Shown in pieces: positions 1 through 6,270 of a stretch of 6,501 bases of DNA; position 1 is the first letter of the stretch, and every line of letters starts with the position of its first letter. Origin of the DNA: Bacteroidales bacterium (GTDB lineage: Bacteria > Bacteroidota > Bacteroidia > Bacteroidales > ML635J-15); assembly GCA_028696755.1 (NCBI GenBank), contig JAQVGK010000207.1, positions 1 to 6,501 on the forward strand. The letters run 5' to 3'. Both the position numbers and the translations under genes were made by a program. The notes beneath the pieces are model-generated. The model had not been told where the DNA came from and searched no databases. It saw only the letters and a program-made list of their open reading frames with translations.

Positions 1-125
1 TTTTTTGTTTTTTTGTTTTGCATCATAAAAATAAGTGAAAAAACTTTACTTACCAAACCCTGTTTAAAATACTTATAAACAGTGGTTTGGTGAGTTTTTA
101 TAACAATTAGTTTGCGGATTTAAGG
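1..125. repeat. Left copy of exact 125-bp terminal inverted repeat
   Basis: Bases 1-125 are identical, without mismatch, to the reverse complement of bases 6377-6501; the match stops at base 126 (G here, A expected). The copy contains a bulged hairpin (52-91) and, on the - strand, an ATG-ATG at 26-21 reading out of the window. Its inner end abuts an open reading frame that continues the caspase-like gene, so it marks a breakpoint. Inference: it is the end of a longer repeated element, probably an insertion sequence, of which only 125 bases are in view. A fold-back artefact is the main alternative. Confidence 0.95.
52..91. repeat. Bulged hairpin inside the left inverted-repeat copy
   Basis: ACCAAACC (52-59) pairs with GGTTTGGT (84-91) and CTGTTTA (60-66) pairs with TAAACAG (76-82). 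T83 is a one-base bulge and the loop is nine bases (67-75), giving 15 pairs. Read on the - strand it lies between the inner end of the repeat and the outward-facing ATG, and a run of six T follows about 8 bases after the stem, so it could stop transcription entering the repeat from the caspase side. The pairing is seen directly; the terminator role is inference. Confidence 0.6.
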
Positions 126-1259
126 GATAATATTAAGCTTTTTACAAACGATGAACTTGCCGAAATCGAAATTTCTGCATTCGACACAGTTCATTTTATC
201 GATAGATACAATATTTATGTAAATGGTGTGGCAGTTTTTGGTAGTAATGGAAAAAATGTGAGAAAGGCAGAACAAAAAACCTTAAATGTGAGCGAAAAGG
301 TGAGACTAAGTTCTGGGTTAAATAAAATCGAAGTTTCCTGTATTAATAAAGCAGGTGTGGAGAGTTTACGGAACTCTGTCGAGGTTTTTTATCAACCAGA
401 GCAAGCTATTAAACCTAATGTGTATGTAATTTCGATGGCAGTAGCTGAATACTCTAATCCAGAATATAATCTTAATTACACCGTTAATGATGGTCGCGAG
501 ATAATTAAAGTTTTCTCATCACTTTCGCCTGAGTATAATATAATTGTGGATTCTCTCTTTGGTAAAAACTGTACCCGTGCAAATTTTGTTGCGCTTCAGC
601 AGAAACTGAAGAATTCTACAGTTGATGATATTGTAATTGTTCACTTTTCGGGACATGGTTTGCTCGACGATAACGGTGATTTTTATTTTGCAACTTATGA
701 TATTGATTTTGCCGATCCTTCCAAATTTGGACTTGAGTACAGTATGATCGAAGGCATCTTGGATGGCATTCCTGCTCGAAACAAACTTGTTTTACTCGAT
801 GCATGTCACTCTGGCGAACTAGACTATAGTCCTGAAGTTATTCCAGTAAATCAAAATACTGAGAAGATAAATTCACAGGCGCAATCGGCACTTGCAGCAA
901 AAGGGGTTGTTATGTATGCAGTTCCAAATTCGGGCACCGAAGATCAAATGAGCAATTCGTATGACGTAATGACCGAGTATTTTGCTGATGTTCGCAAAGG
1001 AACAGGTGCTGTGGTTATTTCGGCTGCCACAGGAACAGGTTTTGCTCTCGAAATTAATGATTTGGAACACGGTATTTTTACCTATGTTTTACTTAAAGGA
1101 TTAAAAGAAGGCGAGGCCGACAAAAGTGGTGATGGGAAAATTACCGTTTCCGAACTACGTGAATATATTTTTATAAACGTAGAGAAGTTAAGCGAAGGAT
1201 ACCAAAAACCAACAGCTCGAAAAGATAATCTGGTAAATGATTTTGTGATTTATAGGTAG
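126..1259 (+). CDS. Caspase-like (C14) peptidase, 5'-truncated
   Basis: Caspase-fold cysteine peptidase, cut at its 5' end. The frame is open from 111 (stop at 108-110 inside the repeat) and protein-like from about 126. GTG at 228 and ATG at 435 are the only obvious starts, and neither looks native because coding character continues upstream of 228. Numbering from 228: an Ig-like beta domain runs to about residue 58, with a typical N-x-I-E-V...N-x-A-G ending. The p20-like domain follows, with catalytic His143 in FSGHG and Cys193 in DACHSG. The p10-like part (about 226-343) carries a canonical EF-hand-type loop from Asp298 to Glu309. Bacteroidota relatives usually have a signal peptide and WD40 or other repeats before the Ig-like part, here lost. 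Both catalytic residues survive, so only the N-terminus is damaged. The substrate is unknown. It converges with the TPR gene, 8 bases between stops. It may be a pseudogene. Confidence 0.87.
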   Translation, partial: DNIKLFTNDELAEIEISAFDTVHFIDRYNIYVNGVAVFGSNGKNVRKAEQKTLNVSEKVRLSSGLNKIEVSCINKAGVESLRNSVEVFYQPEQAIKPNVYVISMAVAEYSNPEYNLNYTVNDGREIIKVFSSLSPEYNIIVDSLFGKNCTRANFVALQQKLKNSTVDDIVIVHFSGHGLLDDNGDFYFATYDIDFADPSKFGLEYSMIEGILDGIPARNKLVLLDACHSGELDYSPEVIPVNQNTEKINSQAQSALAAKGVVMYAVPNSGTEDQMSNSYDVMTEYFADVRKGTGAVVISAATGTGFALEINDLEHGIFTYVLLKGLKEGEADKSGDGKITVSELREYIFINVEKLSEGYQKPTARKDNLVNDFVIYR

Positions 1260-1267
1260 TTCTAGGT

Positions 1268-1924
1268 TTAAAAACTTATAGCAGTTTTTGCTTGTAATCT
1301 TTTTAAATCCTTTTTAGCTTTTCTCATTTCAGAATTACTATCTTGAGAGACAATTAATTCCAGACATTTTCTAGAAAACTCAATAAAATAATTACTGTTC
1401 TTATCTTCATAATAACTCTTAGCCAAATAATAACACGATTCCCAATCATCAGGGTTTTCTTCAAAATAGAGATATAAATAATCAATTGCGATTTTGTACT
1501 TTTTGATTCCAAAGTATGATATGCCTAGATAGTAATTCAAGTAGGTACTTTCTGGCATTTTTTCGAAAACTTTTTGTAAATCAGGAATAGCTTCAGAAAA
1601 CTTATCTTCCTCTACTAGCAAAATGCCTCTCATTTCCATAGCTTGTGTGCTGGTGCTGTCTATGTTTTTAAGATAATATTGAAGGTCGGCAAGAGCTTTG
1701 CTTTGTTTTCCAGCCAAAATATATGTCGAAGCACGATTAAGATAAGCATAGCCAAACGCATTGTCTGCTTCTATTGTTTTTGTGTAGTATTTTATTGCCT
1801 TCGAATAATTTCCTTCAACAGTATATTGACACGCTTCGGCAAAATAGTCGTCCGCAGTTTGAGAAAAACAAGCTATGCATGAAAAAATGCAAAATGCAGC
1901 TGTGAAATGTATTTTTAGTTTCAT
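1268..1924 (-). CDS. Secreted tetratricopeptide-repeat protein
   Basis: A 218-residue protein made almost wholly of TPR helices. A short basic start followed by a hydrophobic stretch (about residues 5-20) is a signal peptide, probably cleaved near the Phe-Ser-Gln at 20-22; the Ile-Ala-Cys nearby is a poor lipobox, so a soluble periplasmic protein is likelier than a lipoprotein. Four clear TPR units of 34 residues run from about 24 to 159, each with the small residue plus Tyr/Leu pattern (for example the Asn-Tyr-Ser-Lys-Ala-Ile turn of unit 1), and a degenerate fifth follows before a Lys-rich end. TPRs bind other proteins; the partner is not shown by the sequence. It is last in an operon with the lipoprotein and DUF1456 genes, 8 bases after the lipoprotein stop, and ends against the convergent caspase gene. 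Confidence 0.85.
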   Translation of the reverse strand: MKLKIHFTAAFCIFSCIACFSQTADDYFAEACQYTVEGNYSKAIKYYTKTIEADNAFGYAYLNRASTYILAGKQSKALADLQYYLKNIDSTSTQAMEMRGILLVEEDKFSEAIPDLQKVFEKMPESTYLNYYLGISYFGIKKYKIAIDYLYLYFEENPDDWESCYYLAKSYYEDKNSNYFIEFSRKCLELIVSQDSNSEMRKAKKDLKRLQAKTAISF

Positions 1925-1932
1925 GTTATAAT

Positions 1933-2535
1933 TTATTCTTCAAGTAAATATAAAACTGTGTCATTGCAAGGAACAACAATTGTGAAAGTAGTATCGCTAT
2001 AAGCTGTTGTTTCGGTTTCTGGTTTAATAAGTTTTACCTGATAATCAGAATTCCAAATGTTGTGAAATTCAATTGTGTCATTTGGACGAAGATAGCGATA
2101 CCCAAGCCTGTCAATGTCAATATCATATCTTGTCTGTGTATTGTTTGTTATAATGAGAGAACTGTTCCCCATTAGATGTTCTGAAATATAAGTTGTTTTA
2201 AATTTCTCTAATGTGTAATGTGAATAATGGTTATAATAGTTATTTGTATAACATACTTCGTCGATTTTCCAATAATAAGTAATTGGCTCTAAACTGTCAA
2301 AAACTACAATTCCATTTTCGTCAGTGATTTTTGTTTTTGTTGCAGGATTTGTTCCTGCCAGCATATCTTCTATTGATGTATACAAAGTAACTTTAGCGTT
2401 TGAAATTTCACCAACATTGTCTCCATAAAATTTAAGTTGCAATTTAGTGTTTAATCCTTCATCCTTTTTACAAGCTGTAAAAATAGTAATCCAAGAGAGA
2501 ATAATATAATAGACATATTTGAAAAAGCTTTTCAT
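1933..2535 (-). CDS. Predicted surface lipoprotein with Cna-B/transthyretin-like beta domain
   Basis: A 200-residue exported lipoprotein of unknown function. The hydrophobic N-terminus ends in a lipobox, Phe-Thr-Ala-Cys, with Cys22 the predicted lipidated residue. The mature protein begins C-K-K-D-E, which fits the Lys plus two acidic residues pattern of the lipoprotein export signal described in Capnocytophaga, so exposure on the outer face of the outer membrane is plausible. Residues about 30-85 look like a Cna-B or carboxypeptidase-regulatory-like beta-sandwich: a strand with Ala-Lys-Val-Thr-Leu-Tyr, then a Thr-Asp-Glu-Asn-Gly turn and Val-Val-Phe-Asp-Ser-Leu. The C-terminal half is beta-rich and Tyr-rich with no family I recognise. 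Its ATG overlaps the DUF1456 stop in an ATGA, showing translational coupling. The domain call is a pattern reading, not a search result. Confidence 0.82.
   Translation of the reverse strand: MKSFFKYVYYIILSWITIFTACKKDEGLNTKLQLKFYGDNVGEISNAKVTLYTSIEDMLAGTNPATKTKITDENGIVVFDSLEPITYYWKIDEVCYTNNYYNHYSHYTLEKFKTTYISEHLMGNSSLIITNNTQTRYDIDIDRLGYRYLRPNDTIEFHNIWNSDYQVKLIKPETETTAYSDTTFTIVVPCNDTVLYLLEE
2532..2535 (-). other. ATGA stop/start overlap (translational coupling)
   Basis: On the - strand the four bases ATGA hold both the start codon of the lipoprotein gene (2535-2533) and the TGA stop of the DUF1456 gene (2534-2532). This arrangement usually means that ribosomes ending the first gene restart on the second, so the two products share one transcript and linked expression. 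Confidence 0.9.
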
Positions 2536-3002
2536 TTTACATTGTCAATTTTGTAATGATTTTGCATGCCATTTAAAAAATACCTCATAATCTGATCTTT
2601 ACATTCTTTGTATTTTTCGTTTCCAGGTGCTCTGAAGAACGCACTTAATTCGTGTTTGCTAATTGGATATTCCGATGATTCTAGCATCTTCAACATGTCT
2701 TCATCTTTAAGATTAAGTGCGATTTTAATTTTGCGTAGAATGATATTGTTTGTCAGTTTCTTCTCAGGTACAGGAATTTCACCGTCTTTTGCTCCTCTTT
2801 TAATGGTAATAAAACCATTTAGAAATGCAGCAAATTGAAAATCTTTAATCTTTACATATCCTTCTGCATCTTCTTTCTTTAACCAAGCACTAACCTCGGC
2901 TCTGCTTGCTTGCATGCCTCCTTTCGCGAATGTATCCATCATCATATCGTCGGTTAAGTCGAATGTGAACCTAATTCTACGAAGAATGTCGTTGTTTGTC
3001 AT
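2532..3002 (-). CDS. DUF1456 family protein (YehS-like)
   Basis: A 156-residue cytoplasmic protein with two copies of the DUF1456 module, residues about 1-68 and 84-150. Each starts with the same signature, Thr-Asn-Asn followed by Ile-Leu-Arg-(Arg/Lys)-Ile, then a short helix with an acidic Asp-(Asp/Glu)-(Asp/Met)-Met step. Each then has a Ser-(Arg/Lys)-(Ala/His)-Glu-(Val/Leu)-Ser-Ala motif and a closing Phe-Leu-Asn-Gly. E. coli YehS is the best-known member and is of similar length; no biochemical role is established. The helical layout and duplicated module suggest nucleic acid or protein binding, which is inference only. A TAnnTTTG box lies about 20 bases upstream of its ATG, so this gene probably begins the operon that continues into the lipoprotein (4-base ATGA overlap) and TPR genes. 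Confidence 0.9.
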   Translation of the reverse strand: MTNNDILRRIRFTFDLTDDMMMDTFAKGGMQASRAEVSAWLKKEDAEGYVKIKDFQFAAFLNGFITIKRGAKDGEIPVPEKKLTNNIILRKIKIALNLKDEDMLKMLESSEYPISKHELSAFFRAPGNEKYKECKDQIMRYFLNGMQNHYKIDNVK

Positions 3003-3022
3003 CGGTTTTTGTTTAATTTTTA

Positions 3023-3030
3023 CAAAAGTA
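3023..3030 (-). promoter_or_regulatory. Bacteroidota -7 box before the DUF1456 operon
   Basis: The - strand reads TACTTTTG, an exact match to the TAnnTTTG -7 element of Bacteroidota housekeeping promoters. It lies about 20 bases before the DUF1456 ATG, giving a very short leader. No convincing TTG -33 element is visible, so the call rests on the box and its position. Confidence 0.55.
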
Positions 3031-3055
3031 AGGAAAAAAGAAATAAAAATGGATT

Positions 3056-4393
3056 TTATCCCTTCTTTATCAACTTAAACTTTGATCCGCTTTTCGATTT
3101 TGGAGCTGAATTTTGGCTCTGATTTGCTACAGACTTGTTGCTTTTTTCGGAATTCGATTGCTTGGAATTATTACGAGGTTTCGACGATTTGTTTTGCTTT
3201 GATTGATTTCTATCTCTACGAACAAATTGTTGTTTTGGCGCCGAAGTAGGGTTGTGGTCAACAAGTGGGAAAGGATGTTCGCTAACGACTTTTATCTTTT
3301 TGGCAATAAGCTTCTCAACATCACGCAAATATGCTTTTTCCTCGGCATCACAGAATGATATTGCTGTTCCATTGGCACCTGCTCTGCCAGTTCTGCCAAT
3401 ACGATGAACATAGGTCTCGGCAATGTTCGACATCTCGAAGTTTATAACATATTCTAGTTCGTCAATGTCGATACCACGTGCAGCAATATCGGTTGCAACC
3501 AAAACCCTGATTTGCTGTGCCTTAAACTCGTTTAGTGCTTTTTGCCTTGCATTCTGTGCTTTGTTTCCGTGAATTGCAGCAGCTTTGATTTCGTTTTTTG
3601 CCAGCATCTTCACAACTTTGTCGGCTCCATGCTTCGTGCGGGTAAAAACCAGTGCCGATTTTATCTTTTCATCTTTTAGAATTTCAAGAAGTAAGGCATT
3701 TTTATTTCCCTTATCAACAAAATAAACCAGTTGGTTTACAATGTCAACCGTTGAAGATACTGGTGTAACTGCAACTTTTTGCGGTTTATACAGAATTGTG
3801 TCGGCAAGTTTAACAATCTCTGGAGGCATAGTTGCCGAGAAGAAAAGACTCTGGCGTGCTCGAGGCAGCAAAGCAATTATGCGTTTTACATCATGAATAA
3901 AACCCATATCCAGCATTCTGTCGGCTTCGTCGAGGACAAATATTTCTATCGAGGATAGGTTAATAAAGCCTTGTCCGATAAGGTCTATCAAACGACCTGG
4001 AGTAGCCACGAGTACGTCGATATTACCTCGCAGTGCAGCAGTTTGTGGCCCTTGGCCTACACCGCCAAAAATTACTGTGTTTGTAATTCCACTGTGACAG
4101 CCATAAGCATTAAAACTTTCGCCAATCTGTATTGCAAGTTCGCGGGTAGGAGTGAGAATCAGACTTCTGATTTTGCGTTTCTTTTCGTTTTTCTGCGATT
4201 CGCTTAATAATTGTATTATTGGAATTGCAAATGCAGCGGTTTTTCCGGTTCCTGATTGAGCGCAGCCTAATAAATCGGTGCCTTGTAAAATTATCGGAAT
4301 TGATTCCTGCTGTATCGGTGTTGGAGTTGTATAAGCTTCTTCTTTTACTGCTCTTAAAATGGGCTCAATTAAATTGAGTGAGTCAAATGTCAT
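3056..4393 (-). CDS. rhlE: DEAD-box ATP-dependent RNA helicase RhlE
   Basis: Unwinds short RNA duplexes using ATP; RhlE-type helicases work in ribosome maturation, RNA turnover and cold adaptation. All family motifs are present in the 445 residues: Q motif with Pro-Thr-Pro-Ile-Gln (24-28), Walker A AQSGTGKT (45-52), PTREL (82-86), TPGR (131-134), DEAD (155-158), SAT (186-188), the FTRTK region (250-254), ATDIAARGID (300-309) and HRIGRTGR (330-337). The last 60 or so residues form a low-complexity tail rich in Lys, Asn, Ser and Gln, as in other Bacteroidota RhlE proteins, probably for non-specific RNA binding. The ATG is supported by the usual family start, with the Q motif about 20 residues in. 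It has its own promoter candidate and 53 bases separate its stop from the DUF1456 start. Intact. Confidence 0.96.
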   Translation of the reverse strand: MTFDSLNLIEPILRAVKEEAYTTPTPIQQESIPIILQGTDLLGCAQSGTGKTAAFAIPIIQLLSESQKNEKKRKIRSLILTPTRELAIQIGESFNAYGCHSGITNTVIFGGVGQGPQTAALRGNIDVLVATPGRLIDLIGQGFINLSSIEIFVLDEADRMLDMGFIHDVKRIIALLPRARQSLFFSATMPPEIVKLADTILYKPQKVAVTPVSSTVDIVNQLVYFVDKGNKNALLLEILKDEKIKSALVFTRTKHGADKVVKMLAKNEIKAAAIHGNKAQNARQKALNEFKAQQIRVLVATDIAARGIDIDELEYVINFEMSNIAETYVHRIGRTGRAGANGTAISFCDAEEKAYLRDVEKLIAKKIKVVSEHPFPLVDHNPTSAPKQQFVRRDRNQSKQNKSSKPRNNSKQSNSEKSNKSVANQSQNSAPKSKSGSKFKLIKKG

Positions 4394-4446
4394 AAATAAT
4401 CTAAATGTTTTACTGAGGGATTTTAAACCGGTCAGAAATTATGCCA

Positions 4447-4454
4447 CAAAGATA
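4447..4454 (-). promoter_or_regulatory. rhlE: Bacteroidota -7 box before rhlE
   Basis: The - strand reads TATCTTTG, an exact TAnnTTTG match, about 53 bases before the rhlE ATG. That would give a 5' leader of roughly 45 bases. The -33 region shows no clear TTG. The surrounding 174-base gap (4394-4567) between rhlE and the broken mtfA paralogue contains no open reading frame worth calling and no strong terminator hairpin. Confidence 0.6.
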
Positions 4455-4567
4455 GTCTAAAATTTTGGATTAGTTGGTTTTTATTTTTTAGGAGCTGAAC
4501 TGAGTGCAGCAACCAACCGCAGGGAGCTCACGCAAGTAATCTGTTTCACGAGCAGAATTGTTTTCTC

Positions 4568-4963
4568 TTACAACCTCTGCTTAAAAATCTCATTCATGTA
4601 TCTGTACAAGCCAGGATGCTCTCGGGCAAGGTCTTTTGGACGTTCAAAGAAATACTCTGCAACCACAGCAAAAAATTCACCCGGGCTAGTTGCGGCATAA
4701 TCTCTGATGTCGGATTCTCCATTATTTATTCTTTGAATCTCCTTGTGCATCAAATACATCCAAGGGGCAACATATTTGTGCTCTAGAAGATAATCGGGGA
4801 TGCCGTTCATTTTATCGTCGAGCAAATCCATCAAGTGAACAAACTCGTGTATTCCTGTATTTTTTCCATCAAATGGCTCGGCAAATCCTGCATAAAGAGC
4901 TGTTCGCGACAGTTTCATGCTTACCCTTAGCCCTTCGGTTTTCTTTAAGAAATTATAGTCCAT
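4568..4963 (-). CDS. C-terminal fragment of the broken MtfA paralogue (zinc site)
   Basis: A 131-residue open frame after the internal TAA and in the same phase, starting at the first ATG that follows. It carries HEFVH, the Glu-Phe-Phe...Tyr-Phe-Phe-Glu-Arg-Pro block and the family C-terminus. It has no membrane helix of its own. Translation would need reinitiation 36 bases after the stop; a purine-rich GTAAAGTAAG lies upstream of the ATG, so this is possible but unproven. More likely it is the untranslated remainder of a pseudogene. Confidence 0.5.
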   Translation of the reverse strand: MDYNFLKKTEGLRVSMKLSRTALYAGFAEPFDGKNTGIHEFVHLMDLLDDKMNGIPDYLLEHKYVAPWMYLMHKEIQRINNGESDIRDYAATSPGEFFAVVAEYFFERPKDLAREHPGLYRYMNEIFKQRL

Positions 4964-4999
4964 AAAAAAACTTACTTTACCCTGTGCTCCATCAAAATC

Positions 5000-5350
5000 T
5001 TAGGGATACAATAAAATTTCGTTCAGCATAGGGTAAGCCCAATGATTAAAACCAAAAACCGGAATTACTCCCGAAGCAGCTATTAATATTCTGTCCTTAT
5101 CAGTTAATTCGGTTTTGTAAGTTCTGATTGTATATTTGCTGAGAAAATGCTGAATTCTTCTTTCAAATTTTTGCTTTTGTTTTTCAGGTAGCCTGTTATA
5201 ATAATCAACATTTTGGCGCAAAATGCTTCGCCATTCTTTCTTAAATTTGTAAAGCGGAATATAGAAAATAAACGAGTTGCTAAGTTTAGAATAAACAAAA
5301 ATTAAAAATACAAATGCTATGATTATCAAAATAAATGGTGGCTGCTCCAT
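5000..5350 (-). CDS. N-terminal fragment of the broken MtfA paralogue
   Basis: The 116 residues translated before the internal TAA. It has an N-terminal membrane helix (about 6-20), a basic amphipathic stretch, and the shared family block Asp-Lys-Asp-Arg-Ile-Leu-Ile-Ala-Ala-Ser. It ends at Leu-Tyr-Pro before the zinc site, so alone it can be at most a membrane-anchored, catalytically empty piece. Its ATG lies 4 bases beyond the TAG of the intact mtfA, favouring coupled translation. Confidence 0.6.
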   Translation of the reverse strand: MEQPPFILIIIAFVFLIFVYSKLSNSFIFYIPLYKFKKEWRSILRQNVDYYNRLPEKQKQKFERRIQHFLSKYTIRTYKTELTDKDRILIAASGVIPVFGFNHWAYPMLNEILLYP

Positions 5351-5354
5351 GTCT

Positions 5355-6149
5355 CTAACTATTTGATCTTGGTAATGGTTGTCTAAACATAATTTTTAAT
5401 GCTCTGAAAAGCTCTGGATGTTCTGCCTCAAACTGATCGGGTCTTTCAAAAAAATACTCAGCTATCACCGATAAAAATTCAGCATTATTCTTTGTTGCAT
5501 AAGGGTGAATGTCGGAAACACCTGCATTTATTTTTGCAATTTCTCTCTTCATAAGAAATAGCCAAGGAATAGCGTATTGGTGTGGCATAAGAGTCTGAGG
5601 GATACCGTCAATCTCGCCATCTTCTTTGTCGATAAGGTGAATAAACTCGTGAAGGCAGGTATTCCTACCGTCAGAATAATCCTCAAATCCTTCGTAAAGT
5701 GCAGTGCGCGAAATTAGCAACTTTCCAGATAAATATCCAAATCCTACGAGTCCGCGAAAATAACGATCGGGACCTGTTGTCTCAAAGTTTTCGTTAAAAT
5801 TGTCGGGATAAACAATTACTTCGTCAAGCACATGATATTGCCATGTAGGAAAAGCAAAAACAGGAATAACTGCCGATGCGGCAATCAGAATTCTATCCTT
5901 GTCGTTAACTGTTGTGTCAACACCAACTATGCTTATGTTATTCAAAAACTGGGTTATACGCTTGTCGAAAAGCTCTTTCCCTTTTTCGTTAAGTCTTCTA
6001 AAATATGTAACGTGTTCCTCTAGTAGCATTCGGCGGTTATTTTCACGTCTTATTTCGTCCGACGATTTTTGACTCTGCTGCTTTTTATATGCAAAATATA
6101 TTGCAACTCCCAAAACTGATAATCCTACGATGTATAATAGTGTTTCCAT
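5355..6149 (-). CDS. mtfA: Membrane-anchored MtfA-type zinc peptidase (M90)
   Basis: Zinc-dependent peptidase of the MtfA family (M90). In E. coli MtfA is a cytosolic aminopeptidase that also binds and titrates the glucose repressor Mlc; that second role is not implied here. This 264-residue copy matches the usual family length but begins with a hydrophobic helix (about 3-20) followed by Tyr-Lys-Lys, so it is probably inner-membrane anchored with its peptidase domain in the cytoplasm. The shared block Asp-Lys-Asp-Arg-Ile-Leu-Ile-Ala-Ala-Ser is at about 83-92, the zinc motif HEFIH at 167-171, and the conserved Ala-Glu-Phe...Glu-Tyr-Phe-Phe-Glu block at about 223-235. All key residues are intact. 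It is first in a two-gene unit with the broken paralogue. A promoter box about 114 bases upstream and a hairpin in the leader belong to it. Confidence 0.9.
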   Translation of the reverse strand: METLLYIVGLSVLGVAIYFAYKKQQSQKSSDEIRRENNRRMLLEEHVTYFRRLNEKGKELFDKRITQFLNNISIVGVDTTVNDKDRILIAASAVIPVFAFPTWQYHVLDEVIVYPDNFNENFETTGPDRYFRGLVGFGYLSGKLLISRTALYEGFEDYSDGRNTCLHEFIHLIDKEDGEIDGIPQTLMPHQYAIPWLFLMKREIAKINAGVSDIHPYATKNNAEFLSVIAEYFFERPDQFEAEHPELFRALKIMFRQPLPRSNS

Positions 6150-6229
6150 AATATCAAATTGTTGATAATACTTAATTTTCCCTTGCGCTTGCCGTGCCTA
6201 ATAATCCTAGTGCCTGCCATTTAAATGGG

Positions 6230-6258
6230 GCTAATCAGAAAACTAGTCTGCGATTAGC
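6230..6258 (-). promoter_or_regulatory. Hairpin at the 5' end of the mtfA leader
   Basis: On the - strand GCTAAT plus CAGA pairs with TCTG plus ATTAGC, giving ten pairs with a two-base CG bulge and a seven-base loop. It begins within a few bases of the start point predicted from the TATATTTG box, so it would sit at the extreme 5' end of the mRNA, where such hairpins often protect against decay. No riboswitch class is recognised. The role is inference. Confidence 0.4.
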
Positions 6259-6262
6259 TGCA

Positions 6263-6270
6263 CAAATATA
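6263..6270 (-). promoter_or_regulatory. mtfA: Bacteroidota -7 box before mtfA
   Basis: The - strand reads TATATTTG, an exact TAnnTTTG match. A start point about 7 bases downstream would give a leader of roughly 105 bases containing the hairpin and the palindrome. No clear TTG is present at the expected -33 distance. Confidence 0.55.

Larger units (their letters stand above)
4568..5350 (-). pseudogene. mtfA: MtfA-type zinc peptidase paralogue broken by one in-frame TAA
   Basis: A second MtfA-like (M90) gene, colinear along its length with the intact one upstream but interrupted by a TAA at 5002-5000. The frame is unchanged across the stop: residues ending Leu-Leu-Tyr-Pro are followed by the stop, then Asp-Phe-Asp, matching Tyr-Pro-Asp-Asn-Phe in the intact copy. 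About 30 codons separate that point from the shared Ser-Arg-Thr-Ala-Leu-Tyr motif, against 31 in the intact gene, so nothing substantial is missing. A single base change from a sense codon such as GAA would explain it. The N-terminal half keeps a membrane helix (about residues 6-20); the C-terminal half keeps the HEFVH zinc site and the Glu-Phe-Phe-x(6)-Tyr-Phe-Phe-Glu motif. It starts 4 bases after the intact mtfA stop. Sequencing error or recent nonsense mutation cannot be told apart here. Confidence 0.88.

Noticed and set aside
616..1070. Two short - strand frames opposite the caspase gene
   Set aside because: They overlap the catalytic His/Cys coding region, have no start context and give low-complexity translations.
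1643..1882. Open frame on the + strand inside the TPR gene
   Set aside because: It lies wholly antisense to a gene with clear TPR periodicity and its Cys/Phe-rich translation resembles no protein family.
3971..4207. Open frame on the + strand inside rhlE
   Set aside because: It is antisense to the conserved helicase core, where codon constraint produces chance open frames.
4485..4560. Terminator hairpin after the mtfA unit
   Set aside because: GAGCT and AGCTC are 5-base matches only, with no coherent GC stem next to a T run on the - strand.
5000..5002. TAA read through or recoded in the mtfA paralogue
   Set aside because: TAA ends other genes here normally (rhlE, lipoprotein, TPR), and no stimulatory structure or special codon context is evident. 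A nonsense mutation is simpler.
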